This document shows positions 42,886 to 51,500 of a DNA stretch of 64,000 nt, piece by piece. How positions within the stretch are numbered: position 1 is the stretch's first letter; the number at the start of each line of letters is the position of its first letter. The notes under the pieces are model-generated. The model had not been told where the DNA came from. It saw only the letters and a program-made list of their open reading frames with translations, and did no database searches. The translations under genes and the position numbers were made by a program. The stretch spans positions 4,089,555 through 4,153,554 of the forward strand of contig NZ_CP024091.1 in NCBI RefSeq assembly GCF_002736205.1, in the 5' to 3' direction. Source of the DNA: Pedobacter ginsengisoli. GTDB lineage: Bacteria > Bacteroidota > Bacteroidia > Sphingobacteriales > Sphingobacteriaceae.

Positions 42886-44105
42886 TTTAGAATCTTTTGC
42901 TCCGACTTGTTTCCTTTAAATATAGGTGAACTCAGGTAATATTTACTTAATAATTTACGGTTCAACGTGATGTCGATAAGGTAATTCTCATAAAGTGTTG
43001 AAGGTGTTTGCATAATAAACCGGTTAGCATACACTTTCCCATTGACTTTTACAGAACGCTCTACTTTAATGTAGCCTGCATATACTTCGCCATTTACAAG
43101 GGTGTTTTTACCCAGCGAAATTAAGGTTTGTAATTCTGTACGCTGCGGTTCATGTCCCAACAATATTCCTGAAAAATGGCTTGCTGAATCAAGGCTCACT
43201 TTTGCCTGAATTTGGGAACTATCTGGCTTGAATATCCCGGCAAATGAAGGATAACGGAAATCACAGTCTCTGCCAATAATGATAGAATCCCGTGCGAATA
43301 GCTGGCAAGAGCCTTTAAAGCCTGATTCAATTACAATTGCCCTTGCATAGACCTGAACATCTTCTAATATGGTACTTGAACTGATTTTGATAGTGGTGTC
43401 TGAAACCAGGATTATTTTCCCCTGAATTTTTACACTGCTAATATCCTGATCAGAGGCTAGCTTGTATATCAGCTCTTTGTTAAAAAAGGAATTACTAACA
43501 GAATCTTTAATGTTAAAAGGGGTGCCATCCACTTGCTCCAGGTAGCTTATAATCTTTTTTAATACCTCATCATTTAACGCGGGAAGTGCTCTGCCACTGG
43601 GTTTAATATTCCCTTTAACCAACTCTTTTCCCTCGTATGGCCTCCCATCTACATAGGCCTGTTTTAATCCTGCCTTTGGTAATTCGCCATTTCCTGTGAT
43701 CTGGGTACTTCCGCTAACAGACAATGGCCGATCTTCATCTGCAAGGTAAATTGCACCCTGATCTTTAAACGTATTTCCGCTAATAAAAGAGCGCTTTAAA
43801 GTATCCTTTAATTCAAATGCCTTTAGTGTTTGAAGGTCGAACACCCCCCATCTTGTTTTATTTAGGATCAAGCTGTCCTTTTGATCACCATATAGATCAA
43901 GAAATACTTCTTCATTATAGGTATCAAAGCCCTCCGAAAGTAAAATTGCAGTTCCTGATTCCATATTTATCATCAGTTTATCCATTCTTATCTTTTTTTG
44001 AACCTGAAGCCTGTAGTAAAAAGCAATGGTTAATAAAGATGCTGAAATCACCGCTATGAGCAAGGAAACGATAATAACGATATAAAGCGCAGCTGCTTTA
44101 ATCAT
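42873..44105 (-). CDS. GspK-position protein with polymer-forming-like C-terminal region
   Basis: 410 residues. A single N-terminal hydrophobic helix (AAALYIVIIVSLLIAVISAS) resembles the start of GspK or PilX-type minor pilins, without Glu at +5. The last roughly 200 residues carry strand repeats of the bactofilin/beta-solenoid kind (SSSTILEDVQVYARAIVIES, GKNTLVNGEVYAGYIKVERS, VKVNGKVYANRFIM). I know of no GspK with such an end, so the name is by position only. Its start overlaps the stop of the fibre gene at 44105 by one base (TAATG). Confidence 0.6.
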   Translation of the reverse strand: MIKAAALYIVIIVSLLIAVISASLLTIAFYYRLQVQKKIRMDKLMINMESGTAILLSEGFDTYNEEVFLDLYGDQKDSLILNKTRWGVFDLQTLKAFELKDTLKRSFISGNTFKDQGAIYLADEDRPLSVSGSTQITGNGELPKAGLKQAYVDGRPYEGKELVKGNIKPSGRALPALNDEVLKKIISYLEQVDGTPFNIKDSVSNSFFNKELIYKLASDQDISSVKIQGKIILVSDTTIKISSSTILEDVQVYARAIVIESGFKGSCQLFARDSIIIGRDCDFRYPSFAGIFKPDSSQIQAKVSLDSASHFSGILLGHEPQRTELQTLISLGKNTLVNGEVYAGYIKVERSVKVNGKVYANRFIMQTPSTLYENYLIDITLNRKLLSKYYLSSPIFKGNKSEQKILKWLN

Positions 44106-44788
44106 TACTTGCGCTCTAGTTTAGTTACTTTTTGTTTCAAAACCTCAATCTCCTTTTGCTGATTAATCACGTACAATGTTAACTCCTCTACTTTTTTCAA
44201 AAGTTTTGAATTCATTTCTCCAATATCCTGCCCATTCTTCTGAATCTCTGCTTCTGAAGGAATTTCAGGTAAATGCTTATTAAGTTTAATAAAATTTTCT
44301 ACCTGATTTAAAGAAGGAAGATTGTACTGGTCGTGAAATACATAATCGGGCCAGGCTCCCTGCAATTTTACCTTTACGGATTCAGCTATCATATTGCCTG
44401 CAACCGCAAGTTTATAGCCCTGCGGATTTGTAGTTCCAATACTCACATTGCCATTAGGATCTTCTATAACCAGTTTTCGCCAGGGATCCCATTGAGATGC
44501 CGAATAAGACCCTGTTCGATAGAAAATTCCCCCATAGTTAAAGTTTAATTGATTTGCCTTGCCCCCAGTATCATCTGACCAGGGAGCCAATGTCAGCATT
44601 CCTGAATAGTTGCCAGCTCCCGGAGCACCAACAACTGTTCTCGATTTGAAATCGAAGCTTAATTTTCTCTTAAAATAATTTACCGAGTCATTCACAGAAC
44701 GCGTATCCTGAGCTACCAAATATGTAGATTGACCATAGCTTTTTAATGCAAAAATCAATAAAAAGCAAAAAAGAACGTTTTTTTTCAT
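44105..44788 (-). CDS. Tail-fibre-like protein embedded in the pseudopilin operon
   Basis: 227 residues with a signal peptide (MKKNVLFCFLLIFALKSYG). The head contains a shaft like those of phage tail fibres (GMLTLAPWSDDTGGKANQLN, YSASQWDPWRKLVI). GNVSIGTTNPQGYKLAVAGN and the shared C-terminal domain follow, in the most divergent version (GAWPDYVFHDQYNLPSL, HLPEIPSEAE, DIGEMNSKLLKKVEEL). TAATG overlap with the GspK-position gene couples it to the machine. It may be the founding member of the fibre family here. Confidence 0.82.
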   Translation of the reverse strand: MKKNVLFCFLLIFALKSYGQSTYLVAQDTRSVNDSVNYFKRKLSFDFKSRTVVGAPGAGNYSGMLTLAPWSDDTGGKANQLNFNYGGIFYRTGSYSASQWDPWRKLVIEDPNGNVSIGTTNPQGYKLAVAGNMIAESVKVKLQGAWPDYVFHDQYNLPSLNQVENFIKLNKHLPEIPSEAEIQKNGQDIGEMNSKLLKKVEELTLYVINQQKEIEVLKQKVTKLERK

Positions 44789-44804
44789 GAGCGTTAAGTA
44801 TTAA

Positions 44805-45425
44805 TTATAACTGAGTTTGATTTTCTGTATTTTTTGTGTTCTTCTTAGAAAAAATGTCTCTTATGAATTTTGGAATAAAGTGGGGCTTCTCTGTTGGTTT
44901 TCCTTTTTTGAAGTAGTTTATCTTAGTGCTGTCGCCAATGATAACGGTTTGCTTGCCATTTAGCAAATCATTACGATATTTCCCTTTTTCAGCAATTCTT
45001 CCTACTGAATCGTACTTTGAATAAGCACCATTTTTTTTGCCGGAATCCCAACAGTATTCTTCTTTTAATTTACCGGCCTCATCCCAGCTTTTCCATTTTC
45101 CAGTCTTTAATCCGGCACTAAATGCGCCCCATTCTTTCAAATTCTTATTTAAAAAAAACTCCTGATAACGACCATTCAACAACTTACCACTATACCCTCC
45201 CTGGGTAGACTTGATTAGATTAGTTGAAAACCAATAATACAATCTATCAGATTCAACATAAATCTTATGTGTAGGTTTAACATAAGCTACTACGGTATAA
45301 TTATCATGATTGACTATTATTTTATGGGTTAGAAAATCTTTACTAGAATACTGTCCCATTGCCAGATTGACAACAAGGACTAATGCCATTACTAAAAAAG
45401 AGATGCGTTTATTTAATTTACTCAT
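44805..45425 (-). CDS. MORN-type repeat protein (YwqK-like), secreted
   Basis: 206 residues with signal peptide (ISFLVMALVLVVNLAMG). From about residue 75 the chain has repeating YSGKLLNGRYQEFF, KEWGAFSAGLKTGKWKSWD, KLKEEYCWDSGKKNGAYSKY and AEKGKYRNDLLNGKQ units, the G..NG.W..Y pattern of MORN-variant repeats. A basic tail follows. Its role in the machine is unknown. The ATGA overlap with the GspC/PilP-like gene shows it belongs to the operon. Confidence 0.75.
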   Translation of the reverse strand: MSKLNKRISFLVMALVLVVNLAMGQYSSKDFLTHKIIVNHDNYTVVAYVKPTHKIYVESDRLYYWFSTNLIKSTQGGYSGKLLNGRYQEFFLNKNLKEWGAFSAGLKTGKWKSWDEAGKLKEEYCWDSGKKNGAYSKYDSVGRIAEKGKYRNDLLNGKQTVIIGDSTKINYFKKGKPTEKPHFIPKFIRDIFSKKNTKNTENQTQL

Positions 45426-45922
45426 TGTCTGATGTATTTCTTTTTGCCTTGCCAGCTTACCAATATAGAATCTTTCCTGTTTTGAAGCAATTTAACACCT
45501 TCAAAAGTTTGCCCCTCAGCAGTCATTTGTTCCCGTCCATTTACCACTAATATTGCCACCAGTTTTTTTGTTACAGGGTTAACAATATATCCTGAATACT
45601 TAATTAGGTTCCAGTCTATCGGAGGCGGTGGAGGAGGTGGAGGATTGAAATTTACAGGAGTAGCCGTAACAGATTCTACATTTTCAGATACATGACTAAT
45701 CCCTCCTAAAAATGGATCTCTGTAGTTTAATGCTAACTTAAATGTATCATTTTTCACAAGATACTGATCATATGATTCTTGCGCTACTTTGGCGGATTTA
45801 AATGCAGGTTCATAAGCTGCATCAGCTTCGTTAAATAAAACCTTATAAATAATAATACCCCAAACGCCAGCCACTGCACAAATAAGCAGGTACGTCAGTT
45901 TTTTATTCTTACCGGCTTGCAT
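45422..45922 (-). CDS. GspC/PilP-like periplasmic connector
   Basis: 166 residues: a basic N-terminus, one transmembrane helix (LTYLLICAVAGVWGIIIYKV), the short motif YRDPFLGG, a proline run (PPPPPPPP), then a small beta domain (IKYSGYIVNPVTKKLVAILV, GQTFEGVKLLQNRKDSILVS). This is the standard plan of PilP and GspC homology domains, which bind the secretin N0/N1 domains. It lies 3 bases after the FN3 lipoprotein gene. Confidence 0.78.
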   Translation of the reverse strand: MQAGKNKKLTYLLICAVAGVWGIIIYKVLFNEADAAYEPAFKSAKVAQESYDQYLVKNDTFKLALNYRDPFLGGISHVSENVESVTATPVNFNPPPPPPPPIDWNLIKYSGYIVNPVTKKLVAILVVNGREQMTAEGQTFEGVKLLQNRKDSILVSWQGKKKYIRQ

Positions 45923-45925
45923 TAC

Positions 45926-46876
45926 TTATTGAATTAAAAAGCTCCTTAGTTCACTAAATGCCCCAAAGTTCCCGGCTTCATCTATTGCCCTAACCTGCCA
46001 AAACAGCTTTTCACCGCTCTTGCCCTCTGTAAAGGAGTATGTAGCTGCCGTTAATATAATAGGAAAAGTTGAACTGTAAACTGATGTCCCGTCAGTTTTG
46101 AAGACATATAGCTGGTATTTTTTTGCCTCAGCCAATGCCTCCCATTTAAGCGTTACATTTTTAGTCACAACTTGTTCATTTGTAGGAGAGGTAAGGAAAA
46201 CAACACCCGGAGGGGTTTTGTCTACAGTTACATTCTGAATTGTTGACCACTTTGATTCTACGGTAGCATTGATAGCTTTCACTCTCCAACGGTAGACTTT
46301 ATCTTTAGTAAGATTTACTGTAAACTCCTGGTTTGGAGTTGACTTATCAAAAAACAAAGCTGCATCATCTTCGAAATTAGAAGTATCAATCTGCAATTGA
46401 TACTTATCGGCACCAAATAACTTCAACCATTTAAATACGGTACTGTTTTGATTGGTGATTAAATTATTGACCGGCGATTGTAACTGCACCTGCTGTCCTT
46501 CTATTGAGCTAGGCTGGATGATAAAAGCTGCCTTACTATAGAGCGTCTGTGAGCTGCCATTTTCCGCTCTAACCCGCCATTCATAATTTCCGGGATCAAG
46601 CGTATAACTAAATCTGTTCTTTGTAACAACAGTATCCAGTATTAGCCGGGCTGTGTTATTAAAATCAGGTGTTACTACCTGTAACCTATACTGAAAAGCA
46701 TTATCGACCTCTTCCCACCAAAAGGTTTGTGCATAAACTGCACTTTCAGTACCGTGAGATGGTGCAAGCAGTACGACCGCCTTTTTCTCAATAGAAGGCT
46801 CAATAAATTCTGTACATCCTGTTGAGAGCAAGACGAATCCTAAAAGGATTTGAGAGATGTTTTTACGAATTACCAT
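45926..46876 (-). CDS. FN3-repeat lipoprotein, first gene of the machine operon
   Basis: The ATG at 46874-46876 gives MVIRKNISQILLGFVLLSTGC, a lipoprotein signal; the longer frame to 46933 lacks one. The mature part has three fibronectin-type repeats: FWWEEVDNAFQYRLQVVT, FKWLKLFGADKYQLQIDTS and LKWEALAEAKKYQLYVF, each ending in YRWRV-like or FWQVRAI strands. It could act as an outer-membrane scaffold or pilotin-like accessory protein. It follows a terminator, so the operon promoter should lie at about 46877-46917. Confidence 0.75.
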   Translation of the reverse strand: MVIRKNISQILLGFVLLSTGCTEFIEPSIEKKAVVLLAPSHGTESAVYAQTFWWEEVDNAFQYRLQVVTPDFNNTARLILDTVVTKNRFSYTLDPGNYEWRVRAENGSSQTLYSKAAFIIQPSSIEGQQVQLQSPVNNLITNQNSTVFKWLKLFGADKYQLQIDTSNFEDDAALFFDKSTPNQEFTVNLTKDKVYRWRVKAINATVESKWSTIQNVTVDKTPPGVVFLTSPTNEQVVTKNVTLKWEALAEAKKYQLYVFKTDGTSVYSSTFPIILTAATYSFTEGKSGEKLFWQVRAIDEAGNFGAFSELRSFLIQ

Positions 46877-46916
46877 GGGGCAATAAATATAACAAACTTT
46901 AGTAGATAAACGAAAG

Positions 46917-46947
46917 AAAGCAGCCCCGTGCATATCAAGGCTGCTTT
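46917..46947 (-). terminator. Rho-independent terminator after the 46976-47593 gene
   Basis: On the minus strand AAAGCAGCC pairs with GGCTGCTTT and is followed by CTTTCG. It separates the two-gene lipoprotein unit from the secretion-machine operon. Confidence 0.75.
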
Positions 46948-46975
46948 ACAATTATTAACCCTAAATCGAAGAGCG

Positions 46976-47593
46976 CTAAATTCTTTTTGTTTTAACTTTA
47001 AAATGAAAAGTTCCGGTTACTAATTTCTTATTGCTTTCGTTAAGTGTTTCTTGCATGTTCATACTGTAACGGCATTTTATCTGAAATTGAGCATAATTAC
47101 CTTTAACCCCTGTATACTTAATCTCCAAAACTTCATTATAGGAATCAGTACCTGAACCCGTCAAACTCACTAATTTTGTGGTTGAACCTGCATTTATTGG
47201 AAGTGTTTGCGAGAACTCAAAAGGCTTTTTATTGGCCCCTACTCGTGTAATATCATATTTTTTGATATTGGAAGACCTTACCATAGCGGAGCTGTCACGT
47301 GGAAATGAAAAATAGAATGTTTCATTTGTTGAGGCCGATGTTGCTGACACGTATGAAGTAGAATCATTTAATCCGATAGGATCCAGATCAAGATGTGTAC
47401 AATCGATCTTCCGCTCCCAATCGGGCGTTTTGAATGCCATATGGAGTGTATTATCTACCGCACCTCCATTACCGATTACAATTTCTTTTCCTGACCCCTT
47501 ATCACCACCAGATGGGTCTTCAGTACCCTTTTTACAGGTTATGATGCATATTGAGAATAAAATAAGTAGTACTGTTTTACTGAGCGTTTTCAT
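46976..47593 (-). CDS. Hypothetical lipoprotein
   Basis: 205 residues with a lipoprotein signal (MKTLSKTVLLILFSICIITC). The mature domain is a beta-sandwich-like chain with paired tyrosines and serines (NETFYFSFPRDSSAM, YAQFQIKCRYSMNMQ). I recognise no family. It is preceded 21 bases upstream by a lipocalin-like gene and followed by a terminator. The start is preceded by AACGCTC, as at two other starts in the locus. Confidence 0.65.
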   Translation of the reverse strand: MKTLSKTVLLILFSICIITCKKGTEDPSGGDKGSGKEIVIGNGGAVDNTLHMAFKTPDWERKIDCTHLDLDPIGLNDSTSYVSATSASTNETFYFSFPRDSSAMVRSSNIKKYDITRVGANKKPFEFSQTLPINAGSTTKLVSLTGSGTDSYNEVLEIKYTGVKGNYAQFQIKCRYSMNMQETLNESNKKLVTGTFHFKVKTKRI

Positions 47594-47614
47594 GAGCGTT
47601 TAATTTTAAGTAAG

Positions 47615-47962
47615 CTATTTATGTAGATTAATTTCTATTAACTCCTTATGCACTACTCCGTCATAAGCCTCGAGGTGCTCTTCTTGTACACAAAGCCTGG
47701 ATTCGGTTAATTCCTGTATGCGGTAAGTTGTAGTATCGTTTCCCTGAGTATACTTTAAAACCAGACTTTCGTCCGTAGCCACATAAGTAAAGGCATCAAC
47801 ATTCCCTTCACCGTCAAATATGCTTCCGCTCCCGTCTTCTTTAAATTCAAGGCAAGCCCATGGCCGGGCAAACATATCAGCCCGGAATACTTCAGTTCCG
47901 TCTTCATAATCTATTTCAACTGCGTTCGTAACAATCCACTTGCCTGCAACTTCTCTTGCCAT
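47615..47962 (-). CDS. Small lipocalin-like hypothetical protein
   Basis: 115 residues without a signal peptide. The pattern VAGKWIVTNAVEIDYEDG, WACLEFKEDGSGSIFDGEG, LVLKYTQGNDTTTYRIQEL matches Bacteroidota lipocalin-like domains, but the lack of a signal peptide means it would be cytoplasmic. Function unknown. Confidence 0.6.
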   Translation of the reverse strand: MAREVAGKWIVTNAVEIDYEDGTEVFRADMFARPWACLEFKEDGSGSIFDGEGNVDAFTYVATDESLVLKYTQGNDTTTYRIQELTESRLCVQEEHLEAYDGVVHKELIEINLHK

Positions 47963-48079
47963 AATCCCTTAATTAATCTAAGCCCCTTAACTGAATCGAA
48001 ATTCAGAAGGTTTTACTCAAAAGAAAGGCAAAAAGGAGGAACTTGCAATACCCATAAATAGGTATTTATTTAAAGAGTA

Positions 48080-48253
48080 TTACTTAGCTTCAGTTTTATT
48101 ACCCACCCACACATATCTGTTTGTGGTGCATTTGGGGCACCAATAAATTCTTATGGGAAGAAATCCCAGCAAATGCTTTAACACAAATCCCCTCGGCACC
48201 TGATAGTGAAAATCGGTGTTACACTTTCTGCATTTGTAATCCTGATAGCTCAT
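48080..48253 (-). CDS. Zinc-ribbon miniprotein
   Basis: 57 residues. Two CxxC pairs (YKCRKCNTDF and YWCPKCTTN), 34 residues apart, should bind one zinc ion. The linker VPRGFVLKHLLGFLPIRIYW is hydrophobic. The tight spacing of the Cys pairs and a clean ATG support a real gene despite the size. Small zinc ribbons of this kind are common orphans in Bacteroidota; function unknown. Confidence 0.7.
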   Translation of the reverse strand: MSYQDYKCRKCNTDFHYQVPRGFVLKHLLGFLPIRIYWCPKCTTNRYVWVGNKTEAK

Positions 48254-48294
48254 TTAATTCGAGAAATTAATTTAGTTTTTGTTTAAAAATCCTG

Positions 48295-48302
48295 CAAAGC
48301 TA
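48295..48302 (-). promoter_or_regulatory. Candidate -7 box of the zinc-ribbon gene
   Basis: The minus strand reads TAGCTTTG, an exact TAnnTTTG box, 42 bases before the start codon. No clear TTG was found at the ideal -33 distance, so support is partial. The rest of the 48254-48550 gap holds only an imperfect inverted repeat near 48417-48453. Confidence 0.4.
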
Positions 48303-48550
48303 TATAAAATCAATTACTTAAAAACTTTTCATTGAATTGTCACCAAAAAAAGACAAAAACTTTGCCATAATTTAACATGAACACATCAATGATCTTTAAA
48401 CGAAAAAGAACGGAAATAGCGGGGAAATTTTTTCTCCTTTATTCCCGTTATTAGAAAAACATACACGCACAACCAGAACACAGGGTTAATAATCTTTCAC
48501 CCCGGAGCCTGGTTTTCGTATTTTAATGGAAGGGAATGGATACAAAAAAG

Positions 48551-48570
48551 GAGGGTGCATGCGCACCCTC
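48551..48570 (-). terminator. Rho-independent terminator of the efflux operon
   Basis: GAGGGTGC and GCACCCTC form a perfect 8-base stem around a 4-base loop. On the minus strand CTTTTTTG follows. It lies 4 bases after the RND gene stop. Confidence 0.9.
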
Positions 48571-48573
48571 TGA

Positions 48574-51500
48574 CTACTTTTTAAACCACTGTTTTATCTT
48601 CTTAGAATTCTTATCGGCAACAAGGTACATACATGGAACCAAAACCAGGGTTAAGAAAGTGGCGAAACTTAAACCGAAGATAATGGTCCATGATAGTGGC
48701 CCCCAGAAGGCTACGTTATCACCTCCAAAATAAAGATGCGGGTTAAACTCTGTAAACAAAGTCACGAAATCAAGATTCAACCCTACCGCAAGCGGAATAA
48801 GCCCCAGCATGGTTGCAGTAGCGGTAAGTAGTACCGGTGTCATCCTGGTGCGGCCGGCTTCGATAACTGCCTCTCTTACTTCCATCCCCTGACTAACCAT
48901 CAGATCGGCAAATTCGACAAGCAAAATCCCGTTCCTCACTACAATTCCTGCCAGGGCAACAATGCCGAGTCCTGTCATTACAATAGACAACTCCATCCCG
49001 AAGATGGTAACCCCCAGCAATACCCCGATAATACTAAACAGGATCTCACTTAAAATAACCACAGGCTTACTAATGGAGTTAAATTGCAGCACCAGAATAA
49101 TGAGGATGATAAACAAAGCACTGATTAAAGCCGTTCCTAAAAAAGCGGCTGTTTCCATTTGCTCTTCCTGCTCACCCGCCATTTTTATTTCAACACCTGC
49201 AGGTGCTTTAAATTCATTGATCTCTCGCTGAATATTGGCCACAACCTCGTTCGCATTATACGCTGAAAGTACATTTGACGACAGAATAATGATTCGTTTT
49301 TGCTGCTTGCGCTTGATGCCTCCATAAGTATTGATATAATCTATATTTGCGAAAGATGATATAGGTACTTGCCTTATAACACCGTTCATTGCCATATCAC
49401 GGTAGGTAATTTTCATATTTCGCAGTGCTTCCAGGTTGTTCCTTTGATCTTCTCTGGCGCGAACATTGATCTCATAATCCTCATTTATGTCCCTATATTT
49501 CGAAACTTCTTTACCATACAGTGCAGTACGCAAAGCAAGGCCAACCTGACCTGTTGATATCCATTCCCGATTTGCACGCTCTCTGTCGATATCAAAAATA
49601 ACCTCAGGTTTATTATTTTGAAAATCAGACTTAAGTTCTTCCACCCCGGCAATTTGCCGGCTATCCAGGTATTTTTTTAAGCGATCTGAAGTTACTGCGA
49701 TAGAATCCAGGTCATCCCCCGTAATTTCTATACTAATTGGTTTTGCCGTTGGCGGCCCTCCCTGCTCCTGCGCTACCGAAATTTGAGCACCTGGAATCCC
49801 TTTTACCGCTTCGCGGATTTTGCCCAGATAATTTACAGTACGCTCGCCGGTTCTTTTCCCGTAAGCCACAAAGGCAACAGTAACTTTCCCTTTGTTGGTG
49901 TACTCGCCCTGATCTTCGCCCTGCGGATCGGTTACACCTACCGTTACATTGGAGATGATGGAAGATACATCAGGATTTCTTCGGCCCACTACCTTTTCTA
50001 CCCTTTGCTCCACCTTTTCTACAATTTTATTAGTGTAGGCCTGATCTGTACCCACAGGCAATTCTATATATACATACACAAAATTCGGATCGGCAGCCGG
50101 GAAAAACACCACCCTTGGCGGTATAATATTTACCAGAATCATGGTAAAGAAAAACAGGGCTACCGTGCTCCATATCATAGTTCGCGGACGTTTTAGTGCC
50201 CAGGTAAGCAAACTATGGTACTTATTTATTGCTTTTGGCCATACTACAGTCTGGAATTTTTTGATTACACCTGTTAAAAAGAAGTGATTTAACAGATACA
50301 ACAAGGCAAGCAGTACAATAAAATTACCAAAGCCTATGTTAATGAGGTAGCCCAGCAGCGCCATTCCGGCAAAGACAAGAAGGGTCCGTTTTACCTTTCT
50401 GTCGAACCTTGGCTTCTGGTCTTCATGATCATCATGTGGCTTCATAAAGTCGACCGCAAAAACCGGATTAATAATGTAAGCCACCACCAATGAGGCAGAG
50501 AGCGTTACAATAAGCGTAACCGGTAGGAAATACATAAACTCTCCAATAATTCCCGGCCAGAACAATAGTGGAAAGAAGGGTGCAAGCGTAGTTAATGTTC
50601 CGGATAACACGGGCATAAAAACCTCTCCGGTTGCCATTTTGGCGGCCTGTACTATTGGCACCTTGCCGTTGTCAAAAATCCGGTGTGTATTCTCTACCAC
50701 CACAATGGCGTCATCCACAACAATCCCTAACCCAAGCAGGAAGGAGAACAGCACCATCATGTTCATGGTAAAATTGAAATCGAACACTCCCCCGAGGACG
50801 GGCATGGAGAGGAATGCGATGAACATGGAAAGCGGGACAGACAAGGCAACAAACAATGCATTTGTTACACCCATAAAGAACATCAGGATTAAGGTAACCA
50901 GAATAAAACCGATGATGATGGTATTGATCAGATCGTGCAGCGTAATCCTGGTCTGGTCAGACTGGTCTCCGGTAATGGTAATATCCAGTTTAGAAGGCAA
51001 TAAGGTACCTTTCATTTCCTTAAGCATGGCATTGATCTTATCGGATGCCTCGATCAGGTTTTCGCCACTGCGTTTACGTACATTTAACGTAATTACGTTT
51101 TTTCCATACAGGCGTGCATAGCTGTTTTGCTCTTTAAAGGAGTCTTTTACTTCGGCAATATCCTTTAAGTAAACAGAACCCCCAGCCTGCGATTTCACAA
51201 TCATATTGCCCAATTCCTCGGCATTTACAAATTCCTTTTTCACATTTAAGGTACGTTGCATCCCATCCATTTTTACTGAACCTCCAGATATGGTCAGGTT
51301 TTCGGCCCTTACTGAATTTCCGATATCATCAAATGAAATTTGTGCCGATTCCATTTTGCGGAGGTCTACATTGATCTGGATCTCCGGTTCCAGGGCACCC
51401 ACAATATCTACTCCGGCAATTTCTTTAAGCCCCTCTACCCTGTCCTCAATATCATCAGCATACTCTTTTAGTTTTTTGAGGTCATAATCTCCTGATATGT

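Noticed and set aside
2155..46876. Interpretation as type VI or type IX secretion cargo
   Set aside because: No T6SS sheath, Hcp, VgrG or ClpV; no T9SS C-terminal sorting domain was recognised on the RHS or fibre proteins.
48417..48453. Inverted repeat AATAGCGGG/CCCGTTATT
   Set aside because: One mismatch, long loop and no flanking gene end; no function can be supported.
50639..51121. 160-codon plus-strand open frame in the RND gene
   Set aside because: Antisense to a conserved pump; Thr/Met/Ser-rich shadow.
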